A stretch of 38,861 nucleotides of DNA from Chthonomonadales bacterium (GTDB taxonomy: Bacteria; Armatimonadota; Chthonomonadetes; Chthonomonadales; CAJBBX01): contig DAIDHP010000008.1 of the NCBI GenBank assembly GCA_027459625.1, positions 1 through 38,861 on the forward strand, given 5' to 3'. How positions within the stretch are numbered: the stretch's first letter is position 1; every line of letters begins with the position of its first letter. Position numbers and translations under genes: made by a program. This document shows positions 1-8,207 of this stretch, in pieces. The notes below the pieces were generated by a model that did not search any database, was not told the DNA's origin, and saw only the letters and a program-made list of their open reading frames with translations.

Positions 1-73
1 TTCGCTTAACGGTTACGGTTTCCTGCACCGTAGAGGACTTGCACCTCCGAGAGCATGAACATGCCCGGCATAC
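1..73 (-). mobile_element. 5' end of a class C group II intron (partial, runs off left edge)
   Basis: Read on the minus strand, this stretch starts GTATGCCGGGCATG, then has GGAGGTGCAAGTCCTC and later AACCGTTAAGCGAA. This matches, in order and spacing, what I remember of the start of bacterial class C group II introns such as the Oceanobacillus iheyensis one (GTGTGCCCGGCATG, then a GGTGAGAGTCC-type hairpin, then TTAACGCAA). It begins directly after a terminator hairpin and its T-rich tail, which is the known insertion preference of class C introns. The rest of the ribozyme and any reverse transcriptase would lie beyond the left edge. No alignment was run, so the call rests on remembered consensus and on position. 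Confidence 0.6.
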
Positions 74-109
74 AAAATAAAACCGGTACTCCCCATAGAG
101 CACCGGTTT
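74..109 (-). terminator. Rho-independent terminator of the secreted protein gene
   Basis: The arms at 80-91 and 98-109 (AACCGGT core) pair at 11 of 12 positions around a 6-nt loop. On the minus strand the stem is followed by TATTTTG, so it would end the gene that stops at 144. The plus-strand side is followed by TATTTTTCTTTC, so it could work in both directions. The putative intron starts at the end of the minus-strand T tract. Confidence 0.7.
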
Positions 110-143
110 ATTTTTCTTTCCCAACTCAAAAGAAGGATACGCT

Positions 144-914
144 TTAGTCTCCGTCAGCAATTTTATCCATATGCTGAGTTAGAGCAAGCGTTGCGGCTTT
201 TTCCTTGTCTGTAAAAGTGAGCAAGGCGTATGGAGAGTAATAGCGTCCGCCATGTCGGCTCAGTTCCGTTAGGGGGTTGATCTTGCATGCAATCATCGTC
301 GACATGTTGAAATTCCCTTGACGGATCAAGCCGGTATCGGAAATGTAGAGTGCGTTTGTCTTAGTCTCCATTTTGGATTTCTTTTGCGGTACGATTTTCC
401 ACCCGGAAAAAGCGACACTGTTTACGGTGACGTTCTTATCGGAATGGTTGATAAGGGTGAAATAGTTTGCGATCCAAGGGGAGGACCCAGGCCCGACTTC
501 GTATTTTTCCTCAATCGCCCATCCATCGTTAGAGGCGATCCCCTCTAGGTGCACCGTGAGAATTCTCCCTCCTTCGGTGGTGTCCAAAACCGTTTGCCAG
601 GAAAACGCCCAGTCTTTATTCAATGATATAGTCTGGTCTCCCGGTTCCAACTGAATGACGGCGGCGCTTTGCACGGGAGTTTCCAGTCGCATGGGACCGC
701 GTTTAGCGCGCAATTGTATTGGCGTAAGGGAATTGGATAGCTTGTTAAAATGAATTACAGCCTCAAGCGCATCATTTCCTATTTTCCAAGTGAGATTGTT
801 TGAATTGTAGTAGCAATACGCCGGTTTTTCATTGTGTCGAGTACTGAGTGGTTTCGCGACCGCACTCATCGGTATCATGACCGTCGCCAAAAGAACAGGA
901 ATGATTCCCCGCAT
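144..914 (-). CDS. Secreted beta-sandwich-like protein of unknown function
   Basis: The 256-residue protein begins with a signal peptide (MRGIIPVLLATVMIPMSAVA). I chose the ATG at 914 because GGAGG lies 8 nt upstream. The reading frame stays open to an ATG at 962, but a TATAAT touches that codon. The mature part is rich in beta-strand-like segments with conserved-looking tryptophans (IGNDALEAVIHF, YEVGPGSSPWIANYFTLINH). This loosely recalls the N-terminal sandwich domain of GH36 or GH97 glycosidases, but no catalytic domain follows: the frame stops and a terminator lies about 35 nt downstream. It may be a stand-alone carbohydrate-binding-like domain or the remnant of a longer enzyme. No function is assigned. 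Confidence 0.6.
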   Translation of the reverse strand: MRGIIPVLLATVMIPMSAVAKPLSTRHNEKPAYCYYNSNNLTWKIGNDALEAVIHFNKLSNSLTPIQLRAKRGPMRLETPVQSAAVIQLEPGDQTISLNKDWAFSWQTVLDTTEGGRILTVHLEGIASNDGWAIEEKYEVGPGSSPWIANYFTLINHSDKNVTVNSVAFSGWKIVPQKKSKMETKTNALYISDTGLIRQGNFNMSTMIACKINPLTELSRHGGRYYSPYALLTFTDKEKAATLALTQHMDKIADGD

Positions 915-960
915 TCCACTATCCTCCATGTTTATTTTCAGGCTATTCATCCCCGTGTGC

Positions 961-966
961 ATTATA
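961..966 (-). promoter_or_regulatory. Candidate -10 box for the secreted protein gene
   Basis: A perfect TATAAT on the minus strand lies about 46 nt upstream of the chosen start at 914. No good -35 box is seen at 16-18 nt. Its position argues against translation from the ATG at 962. Confidence 0.35.
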
Positions 967-1235
967 ATCGTTTAATGGTACGCACAGGGTTAAAGTATAT
1001 ACGCAATAATGCTTAGCCATGGTGAAATTCCGCACAGTATCGCTTACAAGGCTAACGGCGGAACATACAGTTACCTGTAGTTATACTCCATTCTTATCGG
1101 AAAATACTTTGTAATTCTATACTGGGAAACTTACGCTTGCAAAAATATTTTTCACACCATCCTTTATTATCGACTTAAGCGATGCCAAGCAGCCGAAAAA
1201 TAGGCTTGTAATCCAGCAATCGGTATGTCAGATTA

Positions 1236-1251
1236 TGTGATTTCTATCACA
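1236..1251. promoter_or_regulatory. CRP/FNR-family-like operator
   Basis: TGTGA-TTTCTA-TCACA is a perfect two-fold symmetric match to the CRP core (TGTGA, six bases, TCACA). Its centre is about 64 nt upstream of the start point predicted from the TAAAAT at 1296, close to a class I activator position. Whether this organism has a regulator that reads this motif cannot be seen here. Confidence 0.4.
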
Positions 1252-1271
1252 GCCTTTACTATGATGCACCT

Positions 1272-1301
1272 TTGTTATGCGAAGGGAAAATAGAGTAAAA
1301 T
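1272..1301 (+). promoter_or_regulatory. Weak candidate sigma-70 promoter of rpiB
   Basis: TTGTTA (1272-1277) and TAAAAT (1296-1301) are separated by 18 nt. The -35 box is poor, which would fit an activator-dependent promoter below the CRP-like site. The leader to the rpiB ATG would be about 84 nt. Confidence 0.3.
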
Positions 1302-1334
1302 AAGAAATAGTGAGGGTATGTTCCCTTATCGAAT

Positions 1335-1372
1335 GCGGTTCTAACCGCCAATGGCGGATGAAAAATATCCGC
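1335..1372 (+). other. Competing hairpins in the rpiB leader
   Basis: Three pairings can be drawn. GCGGTT (1335-1340) pairs with AACCGC (1343-1348). CCGCC (1345-1349) pairs with GGCGG (1353-1357). GCGGAT (1354-1359) pairs with ATCCGC (1367-1372). The middle hairpin excludes the other two, so the leader could switch between two folds. No U-tract follows, so an effect on translation start is more likely than termination. Confidence 0.3.
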
Positions 1373-1391
1373 GCCGAAAGCGAGTTCAGTC

Positions 1392-1835
1392 ATGATTATC
1401 GCCATGGGTTCCGACCATGCCGGATTTATATTAAAAACCCATCTAAAGGAATTTCTTTTAGATCTCCAGTACGATGTTCGGGATTTCGGAACTTACGATA
1501 CCACCTCAACGGATTATCCGGATTACGCCTTGCTTGTGGCAAAAGAGATAACCGAGGGGAAAGCGGATTTGGGACTGTTGGTGTGCGGCACGGGCGTGGG
1601 TATGTCCATTGCCGCGAACAAGGTTAAAGGAGTTCGCGCGGCAGCGGTGTCCGAGCCATCCTCTGCAAGACTTAGCCGTCAACATAACAACGCCAACATT
1701 GTCTGCATGGGTGCGAGAGTTGTGGGGCAGGAATTGGCGGAAGATATCATGCGCGCATTCTTGAACAACGATTTTTCCAATGGCGAGCGTCATTGCCGCA
1801 GAATCGCGAAAATATCCGCAATGGAGGGGAAATAG
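1392..1835 (+). CDS. rpiB: Ribose-5-phosphate isomerase B
   Basis: RpiB interconverts ribose 5-phosphate and ribulose 5-phosphate in the non-oxidative pentose phosphate pathway, in the cytoplasm. The 147-residue length is normal for the RpiB/LacA family. It starts with the typical MIIAMGSDHAG phosphate-binding segment and carries CGTGVGMSIAANK, with Cys65 at the position of the catalytic cysteine in Escherichia coli RpiB. The ATG at 1392 has only a weak ribosome binding site. It lies 150 nt upstream of glyA, an association common in Gram-positive relatives. LacAB-type sugar-phosphate isomerases are the closest alternative, but the single-gene context favours RpiB. Confidence 0.95.
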   Translation: MIIAMGSDHAGFILKTHLKEFLLDLQYDVRDFGTYDTTSTDYPDYALLVAKEITEGKADLGLLVCGTGVGMSIAANKVKGVRAAAVSEPSSARLSRQHNNANIVCMGARVVGQELAEDIMRAFLNNDFSNGERHCRRIAKISAMEGK

Positions 1836-1988
1836 GCTTACTTCCGTTTTCACAGATAATTACGGAATTCGCATATCTGCCACATCTGCGAAAGAAAACT
1901 GACGGTATTTGCCTTATGCTCCGATTTTTTTCAATCACATCTGATTATTGCCGTTACATCGAAATATACTTGAAACAAGGAGAGCCTG

Positions 1989-3257
1989 GTGCAAGCAACC
2001 CAATCTAAACGAACAATGACTTTGGCGGGAGTGGATCCCGAAATCGCTAACGCCATTCAATTGGAGATAAAGCGTTTAAGCAACAATATTGAATTAATCG
2101 CTTCCGAGAACGTGGTCTCACGCGCAGTTTTGGAGGCGATGGGATCACCGTTGACAAACAAATACGCGGAAGGGTTTCCCGGCAAGCGATATTATGGCGG
2201 CTGCGAAAACATGGATATCGTGGAGGATTTGGCGCGGGAACGTGTGAAAAAGTTATTCAACGCCGAACATGCCAACGTCCAGCCTCATAGCGGCGCCCAA
2301 GCAAACCAGGCGGTCTTCAGTGTCGCATTAAAACCGGGCGATACATTCCTTGCGATGAACCTTTCGGAGGGGGGGCACCTCACGCATGGATCACCAGTCA
2401 ATTTTTCAGGCATTCTCTATAACGCCGTTCATTACGGCGTCGATCCGGATTCCGGTAGGATCAATTACGAGGAAGTCGAAAGGCTTGCGAAGGAACACAA
2501 GCCCAAGCTCATCCTCGCCGGGGCGAGCTGTTATGCACGCATCATCGATTTCGAAAGATTTCGCAGCATAGCGGATTCCGTTGGAGCGGTGTTGATGGTG
2601 GACATGGCGCACATTGCCGGGCTTGTGGCTTCAGGCGAACACCCATCCCCCATCCCCCATGCGCAATTTGTCACCTCCACTACGCATAAGACCCTCCGAG
2701 GTCCTCGATCCGGATTAATTCTTTGCAAAAGCGAATACGCGCAGGCAATGGACAAAGCCGTATTCCCTGGCATGCAGGGGGGACCGTTGATGCATGTGAT
2801 CGCCGCCAAGGCGGTCTCTTTCCTTGAGGCTTTGCAGCCGGAGTTCAAGGTTTATCAAGCGCAAATCCGCAAGAACGCGAAAGCATTGGCGGATGCTTTG
2901 ATGGATCTCGGGTGGAAATTGGTCTCCGATGGCACGGACAATCATCTGGTATGGTGCGATCTGCGACCAAAGAAAGTCACCGGCCGTACCGCCGAGGTTG
3001 CGCTTGATAAGATCGGCATCACCATAAACAGAAATATGATCCCTGGTGACACCGAAAAGCCTTGGAACGCGGGAGGAATACGAATCGGATCGCCCGCCGT
3101 CACCACGAGAGGCATGAAGGAGACTGAAATGCGGGAGATAGCTACGCTCCTAGACAAAGCGTTATCAAACCTTCATGATGAGCAGGTGATGAAACAGCTT
3201 AAGGAACAGGTTAGTGAGTTAACATCAAGGTTTCCGATGACCGATGGCGTGGTGTAG
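1989..3257 (+). CDS. glyA: Serine hydroxymethyltransferase
   Basis: SHMT converts serine and tetrahydrofolate into glycine and 5,10-methylene-tetrahydrofolate, using pyridoxal phosphate. This is the main source of one-carbon units, including those for thymidylate. The protein has 422 residues, the usual length. The family signatures are clear: [13 protein letters not shown] near the N terminus, [13 protein letters not shown], and [13 protein letters not shown], in which Lys234 is the expected PLP-binding lysine. The start is GTG at 1989, supported by AGGAG 7 nt upstream. No terminator is evident downstream; a new promoter candidate appears at 3410. Confidence 0.97.
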   Translation: MQATQSKRTMTLAGVDPEIANAIQLEIKRLSNNIELIASENVVSRAVLEAMGSPLTNKYAEGFPGKRYYGGCENMDIVEDLARERVKKLFNAEHANVQPHSGAQANQAVFSVALKPGDTFLAMNLSEGGHLTHGSPVNFSGILYNAVHYGVDPDSGRINYEEVERLAKEHKPKLILAGASCYARIIDFERFRSIADSVGAVLMVDMAHIAGLVASGEHPSPIPHAQFVTSTTHKTLRGPRSGLILCKSEYAQAMDKAVFPGMQGGPLMHVIAAKAVSFLEALQPEFKVYQAQIRKNAKALADALMDLGWKLVSDGTDNHLVWCDLRPKKVTGRTAEVALDKIGITINRNMIPGDTEKPWNAGGIRIGSPAVTTRGMKETEMREIATLLDKALSNLHDEQVMKQLKEQVSELTSRFPMTDGVV

Positions 3258-3409
3258 GCTTACGCACCTTTAATATTCATTTAATACGAAGAGCCATGAG
3301 GTCTGACGGCAAGCCCACACCACGGCGATAGATAATGAGACGGAGACGGAAATCGTTATAAATTTAATAGAATGTATTGCCAACGCATTGAAATTAATTT
3401 CTTTCTAAT

Positions 3410-3438
3410 TGGACAGATTTCTAAAACGCGGGTAAAAT
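3410..3438 (+). promoter_or_regulatory. Sigma-70 promoter of the dCMP deaminase-wecA-wecB operon
   Basis: TGGACA (3410-3415) and TAAAAT (3433-3438) are separated by 17 nt, and each matches consensus at five of six positions. Transcription would start near 3445, giving a leader of about 70 nt that contains the inverted repeat at 3460. Confidence 0.5.
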
Positions 3439-3459
3439 ATAGGCAGAGGAATCGATGTG

Positions 3460-3477
3460 CCAATCCGGTTGGATTGG
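3460..3477. other. Perfect inverted repeat in the dCMP deaminase leader
   Basis: CCAATCC and GGATTGG flank a GGTT loop. It lies between the predicted transcription start and the ribosome binding site at 3499. It could be a leader hairpin or a repressor site just downstream of the start point. No U-tract follows. Confidence 0.35.
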
Positions 3478-3513
3478 AGTTGATAGGATGTTCGTTTTGG
3501 AGGGTGAATAGTT

Positions 3514-3969
3514 TTGGAAGGCAGACCTACATGGGATGAATACTTTATGCAGATAGCGCGGGATGTCTCCAGCAGAGCTACGTGTAACCGGCGCAAAGTT
3601 GGTGCGGTGGTTGTACTGGAGAAGCGAATCCTCACGACCGGCTATAACGGTTCTCCGCACGGTCTGCCCCACTGCACCGATGTGGGATGTAAGATGCAGG
3701 ATGGTCATTGCATTCGAACCCTTCATGCGGAGCAGAACGCTATCATCCAAGGGGCTCTGTATGGTGTCTCATTACGAGGGAGCGCCCTCTATGTTACTTG
3801 TCAGCCGTGCAATAGTTGCGCCAAGATGATTATCAACGCCGGTATTATCAAAGTTGTTTTTGACGGGGATTACCCGGATGAATTCGCCATGGAACTTTTC
3901 CATGAAGCTAAAATAGACCTAATACGCCTTCGTCCTGAAATGGATGGACGTTGGGAGATGTTGCTATGA
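3514..3969 (+). CDS. comEB: dCMP deaminase (ComE operon protein 2 family)
   Basis: This is a zinc-dependent deaminase that turns dCMP into dUMP, the substrate of thymidylate synthase. The 151-residue protein has the cytidine/deoxycytidylate deaminase zinc site: HAE at residues 71-73 and PCNSC at 98-102. It also has the extra Cys and His residues (GLPHCTDVGC, DGHC) typical of the dCMP branch. The likely start is TTG at 3514, with GGAGGG 9 nt upstream. The stop overlaps the next start as ATGA, so it is translationally coupled to the wecA-like gene. The dUTPase at 20404 feeds the same dUMP pool. Confidence 0.9.
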   Translation: MEGRPTWDEYFMQIARDVSSRATCNRRKVGAVVVLEKRILTTGYNGSPHGLPHCTDVGCKMQDGHCIRTLHAEQNAIIQGALYGVSLRGSALYVTCQPCNSCAKMIINAGIIKVVFDGDYPDEFAMELFHEAKIDLIRLRPEMDGRWEMLL

Positions 3970-4970
3970 TAGGTTTGTTTACTGCATTTGCGATTGCAAT
4001 GCTGATCACATGGTTATTGACGCCTCATATTCGCAATCTTGCGTTGCATTGGAATGTTATCGCAATTCCCCGCGACAGAGACGTTCATGTTAAGCCGATC
4101 CCGCGCTTGGGAGGGATTGCCATCTATCTGGGCGTGATTATCGCGGCGGCTCTCACAATCACCTATCGTCATTATGTCACGCATGGATTAAACGGATGGT
4201 CATGGCGAATGGGCGGCGTTATTATCGCATCCACATTCATTGCGCTTGTTGGCATACTCGACGATGTTAAGGATTTGAAAGCCCAATGGCAGGCTTTGGG
4301 AATTGTCCTGGGCGGAATTATCCTGATATCTTTCGGAGTGAAAATAGACGGTTTTTCCAATCCGTTTATCAGCCACAAACCCGGAGTTTATCTGCCCCAG
4401 GACTGGATTGCGCTTTCACCTCCCATAAGCATCATCGTAACGCTATTCTGGGTTTTTTTGGTCACGAAAACTGTTGACGCCGTGGACGGATTGGACGGGC
4501 TTGCCGCCGGGGTATGCGCCATTTCCGCCTCCACGCTCGCGATATTAGCGGCTATTTCGCGTCAGCCTGAAGGTCCGACTATCGCATTACTCGCTGCTTC
4601 ACTTGTGGGAGCCTGTCTGGGTTTTCTGAAATTCAATTATAATCCCGCTAAAATATTCATGAGCACGGTTGGAGCGCAATTCCTCGGGTTTACATTGGCT
4701 GCGATCTCCATCATGGGGACGTTCAAATGGGCGGCGGCGATTACCGTCGCGGTGCCGATCTTGGTGCTCGGAGTTCCAATTTTCGATTATGGAATCGTAC
4801 TGGTACAACGAATGATGTGCCGCGCCCCGCTCACAATGGCGGATCGCCGACATTTTCATCACCGATTATTGGATCGCGGGCTGTCGCAAAAGCAGGCGGT
4901 ATGGGTGATATACGGATGCACTGCTGTGCTATGTATCTTCGCTCTCGTTCTATTTCAAGTATCCAGGTAG
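3966..4970 (+). CDS. wecA: Undecaprenyl-phosphate GlcNAc-1-phosphate transferase (WecA/TagO type)
   Basis: This membrane enzyme of the MraY/WecA family moves a sugar-1-phosphate, usually GlcNAc-1-P, from its UDP form to undecaprenyl phosphate. That is the first step of a lipid-linked surface glycan. The 334-residue protein is multi-spanning. It has the paired Asp motif LDD (99-100), the DAVDGLDGL motif (171-179) and the C-terminal cytoplasmic loop DRRHFHHRLLDRG. The ATG at 3966 has GGGAG 8 nt upstream and overlaps the deaminase stop; an in-frame TTG at 3951 is less likely. The following wecB makes a WecA/TagO-type role likelier than MraY. The precise sugar substrate is not proven by sequence. 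Confidence 0.9.
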   Translation: MIGLFTAFAIAMLITWLLTPHIRNLALHWNVIAIPRDRDVHVKPIPRLGGIAIYLGVIIAAALTITYRHYVTHGLNGWSWRMGGVIIASTFIALVGILDDVKDLKAQWQALGIVLGGIILISFGVKIDGFSNPFISHKPGVYLPQDWIALSPPISIIVTLFWVFLVTKTVDAVDGLDGLAAGVCAISASTLAILAAISRQPEGPTIALLAASLVGACLGFLKFNYNPAKIFMSTVGAQFLGFTLAAISIMGTFKWAAAITVAVPILVLGVPIFDYGIVLVQRMMCRAPLTMADRRHFHHRLLDRGLSQKQAVWVIYGCTAVLCIFALVLFQVSR

Positions 4971-4976
4971 ATATGA

Positions 4977-6113
4977 ATGACTTCTCCATTAAATGTCCTT
5001 TGCGTTTTCGGCACGCGTCCTGACGCGATTAAAATGGCGCCCGTCGTCAAGGCGTTCAAACAGAATCCTGACATTTTTCATCCCAAGGTGTTGGTGACAG
5101 GGCAACACCGTGAGCAACTGGATCAAGTCCTCCACGCATTTAACATCGTTCCCGATTACGATTTGGGGATCATGCAGCACGGCCAAACCCTCACTCAGAT
5201 CACTACACGCGTATTAGACGGCTTGGAGAAGGTGTTGTCGATCGAACGAGTCTCCGCCCTTCTTGCTCAAGGAGACACCACCACGACATTCGCAGCCGCT
5301 CTTGCCGCGTTTTACCGCAAAATCCCATTCGGTCACGTGGAGGCGGGCTTGCGCACGGATAATATTTATAATCCGTTCCCGGAGGAGATGAATCGCCGAC
5401 TTGCGGGCGTTATAGCCACTTTCCATTTCGCTCCGACAGATCAGGCGCGCGATAACCTGCTGCGCGAGAATATTCCGGCAAATCGGATTTGGCTAACGGG
5501 CAACACCGGAATCGACGCATTGCATTCCATCGCCTCCACCGAGTTCGACACGGACGAGGAGCCTCTTCACTCCATCTTGCATTCCCGTTCGAGGCTTGTT
5601 TTGATCACTGCGCATCGGCGTGAAAACTGGGGAGAGCCGCTTGAAAACATCTGTAATGCCATCGCCGACTTGGCTCGTGAGTTCAGTGACTGCATATTCG
5701 TTTACGCAATGCATAAAAATCCCGTCGTGCGCAAAACCGCCCAAACCATACTAGGCGATATGGAGAGGGTCAGCTTGATAGAGCCTCCCGAGTATGTTCC
5801 TTTCGTTAAACTGATGCAACGCAGCTATTTGATCCTCACGGACTCCGGCGGGGTGCAGGAGGAGGCGCCTAGTTTTAAAGTTCCCACACTAGTATTACGA
5901 ACCACCACCGAAAGACCGGAGGGCATAGACGCAGGAGCGGCTAAGCTGGTGGGAGTGTATAGGGAGCGGATCGTATCCGAAGCGCGTATTTTGCTTAACG
6001 ATATGACGAAGCATAACATGATGTCGTGCTCGGCAAATCCTTATGGCGACGGAAAAGCTGCGGAAAAAATTCGCTCCGTTCTTCAAAGGGAACTTTTCAA
6101 CGATGGAGCCTAA
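4977..6113 (+). CDS. wecB: UDP-N-acetylglucosamine 2-epimerase (non-hydrolysing)
   Basis: WecB/MnaA reversibly converts UDP-GlcNAc to UDP-ManNAc in the cytoplasm, providing ManNAc for surface polysaccharides. The protein has 378 residues, the standard length. It shows VFGTRPDAIKMAP at the N terminus, GHVEAGLRT, ITAHRRENWG and DSGGVQEEA, all diagnostic of the bacterial non-hydrolysing epimerase with a GT-B fold. It starts 6 nt after the wecA-like gene, so the pair is probably one transcript. The end overlaps the chosen start of the next gene by 11 nt. Confidence 0.96.
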   Translation: MTSPLNVLCVFGTRPDAIKMAPVVKAFKQNPDIFHPKVLVTGQHREQLDQVLHAFNIVPDYDLGIMQHGQTLTQITTRVLDGLEKVLSIERVSALLAQGDTTTTFAAALAAFYRKIPFGHVEAGLRTDNIYNPFPEEMNRRLAGVIATFHFAPTDQARDNLLRENIPANRIWLTGNTGIDALHSIASTEFDTDEEPLHSILHSRSRLVLITAHRRENWGEPLENICNAIADLAREFSDCIFVYAMHKNPVVRKTAQTILGDMERVSLIEPPEYVPFVKLMQRSYLILTDSGGVQEEAPSFKVPTLVLRTTTERPEGIDAGAAKLVGVYRERIVSEARILLNDMTKHNMMSCSANPYGDGKAAEKIRSVLQRELFNDGA

Positions 6114-7278
6114 TGTCAATAACCCCGAGATTTGGATGAACGGTGTAAGCAAACGCTTGTCACGATTCCTGCTATACGCTATCATCATAGTCGGCGTGGC
6201 GCTTTTTCTTGTTAGAATTCGATCCATCCTCATTACTCTTTTTATAGCAGGAGCGTTCGCATATATTATCCGACCGGTGGCGAAACGTCTTGCAGCAAGC
6301 AAGCTATTTATCATGATGCATGGCGGACCCCGTTTTACCAGCAGACAATCTTTGCGAATACTCTCCTCTTTATATGTGCTTATCCTCTTTTTGTTTCTTG
6401 GCTGGGTGTCCATGCGGGTCATCATGAAGCCATTCGTACATGAATTGAAACGTGTCACGGAAAATTGGGGAGCGGGCGGTCCCGATGACTTGAGTTTAAA
6501 ACTGGAGCAGAATTTCTTCAATTTAAAGTATTGGTACTCTACGCGTATCCCGGAAGGGTGGCGAAAATCCATTGAAAACCAGTTTGGCCAAGGTCGGAAT
6601 TTTCAAAATGTTCGCGGGCAGACGACCGCATGGATTTCAAGGGCGCTCCCTCACGCGCGCAATATCGTGCAAAATATCGTGGAAATCGTTTTACTCCCGG
6701 TCCTGGCGTTTTATTTCGCCGTAGACAGCAAACGATTAAAACATGAATTCGTCTCCCTCCTCCCGCGCAAATGGTGGAAGGAGGTGTTTCGTATGGTTCA
6801 CGTTTTCAATGGAATCATGCATAGTTACATTATCGGTCAGGCGTTACTGTGTGTGTTGGCGGGAGTAATCGTGGGAATAGGGCTTTGGCTGCTAAGAATG
6901 GACTACTGGCTTATTCTCGGGCTTCTGGCGGGTTTCACGCGCGCGATACCTATCATCGGACCGATCCTCGGAGGGATACCAATCATCCTTCTTGCTTTCA
7001 TAACAAAGGGTTTCGCGGTGGCGTTAGGTGTGCTGATATTTTTCACACTGTTGAATTTTGCGGAAAGCAAATTTATCATGCCATATATAATCGGCGATAG
7101 AATGAACCTGCATCCTCTTGTGATAATTATCGTATTACTGATAGGCGAAGAATTCGGCGGTTTGCTTGGTATGTTTTTCGCGGCTCCCATTGCCGCTCTC
7201 GTGCGTGAATTACTACGCAGATACTGGCTTAAATCCAAAGAATATCAGCGGCATTCCAAGCTTAAGCCTATAACTTGA
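6103..7278 (+). CDS. AI-2E family membrane protein (PF01594)
   Basis: This is a polytopic inner-membrane protein of the AI-2E/YdiK/PerM superfamily. Members include the TqsA AI-2 exporter and proteins linked to sodium/proton antiport, so substrate cannot be inferred from family alone. From the chosen ATG the protein has 391 residues, with two hydrophobic segments near the N terminus, a long soluble stretch (about residues 110-200), then a C-terminal membrane block holding LLAGFTRAIPIIGPILGGIP and the LIGEEFGGLLGMFFAAPIAA motif typical of the family. The frame is open from 6043, but that would overlap wecB deeply. ATG 6103 or ATG 6136 are likelier. It sits in the wecA-wecB operon. Confidence 0.85.
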   Translation: MEPNVNNPEIWMNGVSKRLSRFLLYAIIIVGVALFLVRIRSILITLFIAGAFAYIIRPVAKRLAASKLFIMMHGGPRFTSRQSLRILSSLYVLILFLFLGWVSMRVIMKPFVHELKRVTENWGAGGPDDLSLKLEQNFFNLKYWYSTRIPEGWRKSIENQFGQGRNFQNVRGQTTAWISRALPHARNIVQNIVEIVLLPVLAFYFAVDSKRLKHEFVSLLPRKWWKEVFRMVHVFNGIMHSYIIGQALLCVLAGVIVGIGLWLLRMDYWLILGLLAGFTRAIPIIGPILGGIPIILLAFITKGFAVALGVLIFFTLLNFAESKFIMPYIIGDRMNLHPLVIIIVLLIGEEFGGLLGMFFAAPIAALVRELLRRYWLKSKEYQRHSKLKPIT

Positions 7279-7313
7279 TCGTCCTTAATTACATTCTTGC
7301 ATGAGGTGTTATT

Positions 7314-7865
7314 ATGATTAGCGCATCGGAACATAGCCGTGCGGTCGCAAAGACCATTCAGATGTTCAAAGAGGCTGGCATCGCCTTAACCAAAGAGGAG
7401 GAGAGTCGGATCGAGGTGGCGGATTTCGGGTTGAACAACCTCTCAGTCACAGGTTTGGAGCTTTTAACATACGTCAATACGGAGCGCTGTTGCGCCAAGG
7501 AGTTGGCGATGTTCCCCCAGCAAACCTGCCCCGAGCACAGGCATCCCTCCGTAGACGGGGCGCCAGGCAAGGAGGAGACTTTCAGGTGTCGGAAAGGCGT
7601 GATACACCTCTTCATTCCCGGAGAACCGATGCCGAATCAGCAGTGCGCACCGCCTAAGGGGGATGAAGCGTATTACACTTCCCGCAAGGAGATCATACTA
7701 TATCCAGGAGACCAATACACCATCTATCCCGACACACTTCACTGGTTTCAAAGCGGAGATGATGGAGCGATAGTGTCGGAGTTTTCCACCAAGAGTCGAG
7801 ATGAATATGATGTCTTCAGTGATCCACGCATATTACGGGAAACCAAGATCAAAAAGGAGGGCTGA
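7314..7865 (+). CDS. D-lyxose ketol-isomerase-like cupin protein
   Basis: The 183-residue protein resembles the D-lyxose/D-mannose isomerase family (for example Bacillus subtilis YdaE), which interconverts D-lyxose and D-xylulose or mannose and fructose with a metal ion. The expected cupin ligands are present: His75 and His77 in CPEHRHP, Glu88 in GKEETF, and His143 in DTLHWF. A GAGGTG ribosome binding site precedes the ATG at 7314. It lies 35 nt after the AI-2E gene and 3 nt before the YbjQ gene. A link to sugar-nucleotide supply for the glycan genes upstream is possible but is inference. Confidence 0.8.
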   Translation: MISASEHSRAVAKTIQMFKEAGIALTKEEESRIEVADFGLNNLSVTGLELLTYVNTERCCAKELAMFPQQTCPEHRHPSVDGAPGKEETFRCRKGVIHLFIPGEPMPNQQCAPPKGDEAYYTSRKEIILYPGDQYTIYPDTLHWFQSGDDGAIVSEFSTKSRDEYDVFSDPRILRETKIKKEG

Positions 7866-7868
7866 GAG

Positions 7869-8183
7869 ATGATAGTCACATCAGGAAACGAAGTGCAGGG
7901 AAGAACGATCAACGCCTATCTGGGCATCGTAAGAGGGATTGTGGTAAGGGCGCCAAATATCGCACAGGGCTTTATGGGTGGGATACAGTCTATATTCGGA
8001 GGGAATATCGATTCCTATGCGGAGGTTTGCGAGCAGGCGCGATTGGAGGCTTACCAACGCATGGTGCAACACGCCCTTGATATCGGAGCGGATGCCGTCA
8101 TTGGGATGCGCTACGACGCCACGGAATTCGCGCAAGGCGCCACGGAGGTGTTGGCTTACGGTACCGCTGTGAGACTTGGATAG
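7869..8183 (+). CDS. YbjQ/UPF0145 family protein
   Basis: This small 104-residue cytoplasmic protein has the YbjQ fold (PF01906), which forms beta-barrel-like pentamers and has been described as putatively heavy-metal binding. Its biochemical role is not established. The hallmarks are the start MIVTSGNEVQGRTI, the central GGNIDSYAEVCEQAR and the GADAVIGMRYD motif. AGGAGGG upstream is a strong ribosome binding site. It is the last gene of the operon, 24 nt before a strong terminator. Confidence 0.85.
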   Translation: MIVTSGNEVQGRTINAYLGIVRGIVVRAPNIAQGFMGGIQSIFGGNIDSYAEVCEQARLEAYQRMVQHALDIGADAVIGMRYDATEFAQGATEVLAYGTAVRLG

Positions 8184-8207
8184 AGGATTATAATATACGC
8201 ATGAGAC

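Larger units (their letters stand above)
967..1391. other. Intergenic region between the divergent secreted protein gene and rpiB
   Basis: No credible gene is seen in this 425-nt stretch. The left half (967-1235) is AT-rich with no clear structure beyond a short AAAAATATTTTT palindrome near 1142. The right half holds a CRP-like palindrome, a weak promoter and a set of competing hairpins, listed separately. Confidence 0.6.

Noticed and set aside
3-80. Open plus-strand frame from the left edge ending TAA just before the hairpin
   Set aside because: It could be the end of a gene, but its peptide (ending HLREHEHARHTK) matches no family I know, and the opposite strand fits a group II intron better.
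318-548. Plus-strand frame of 76 codons inside the secreted protein gene
   Set aside because: It is the complement of a better-supported gene with signal peptide, ribosome binding site and terminator.
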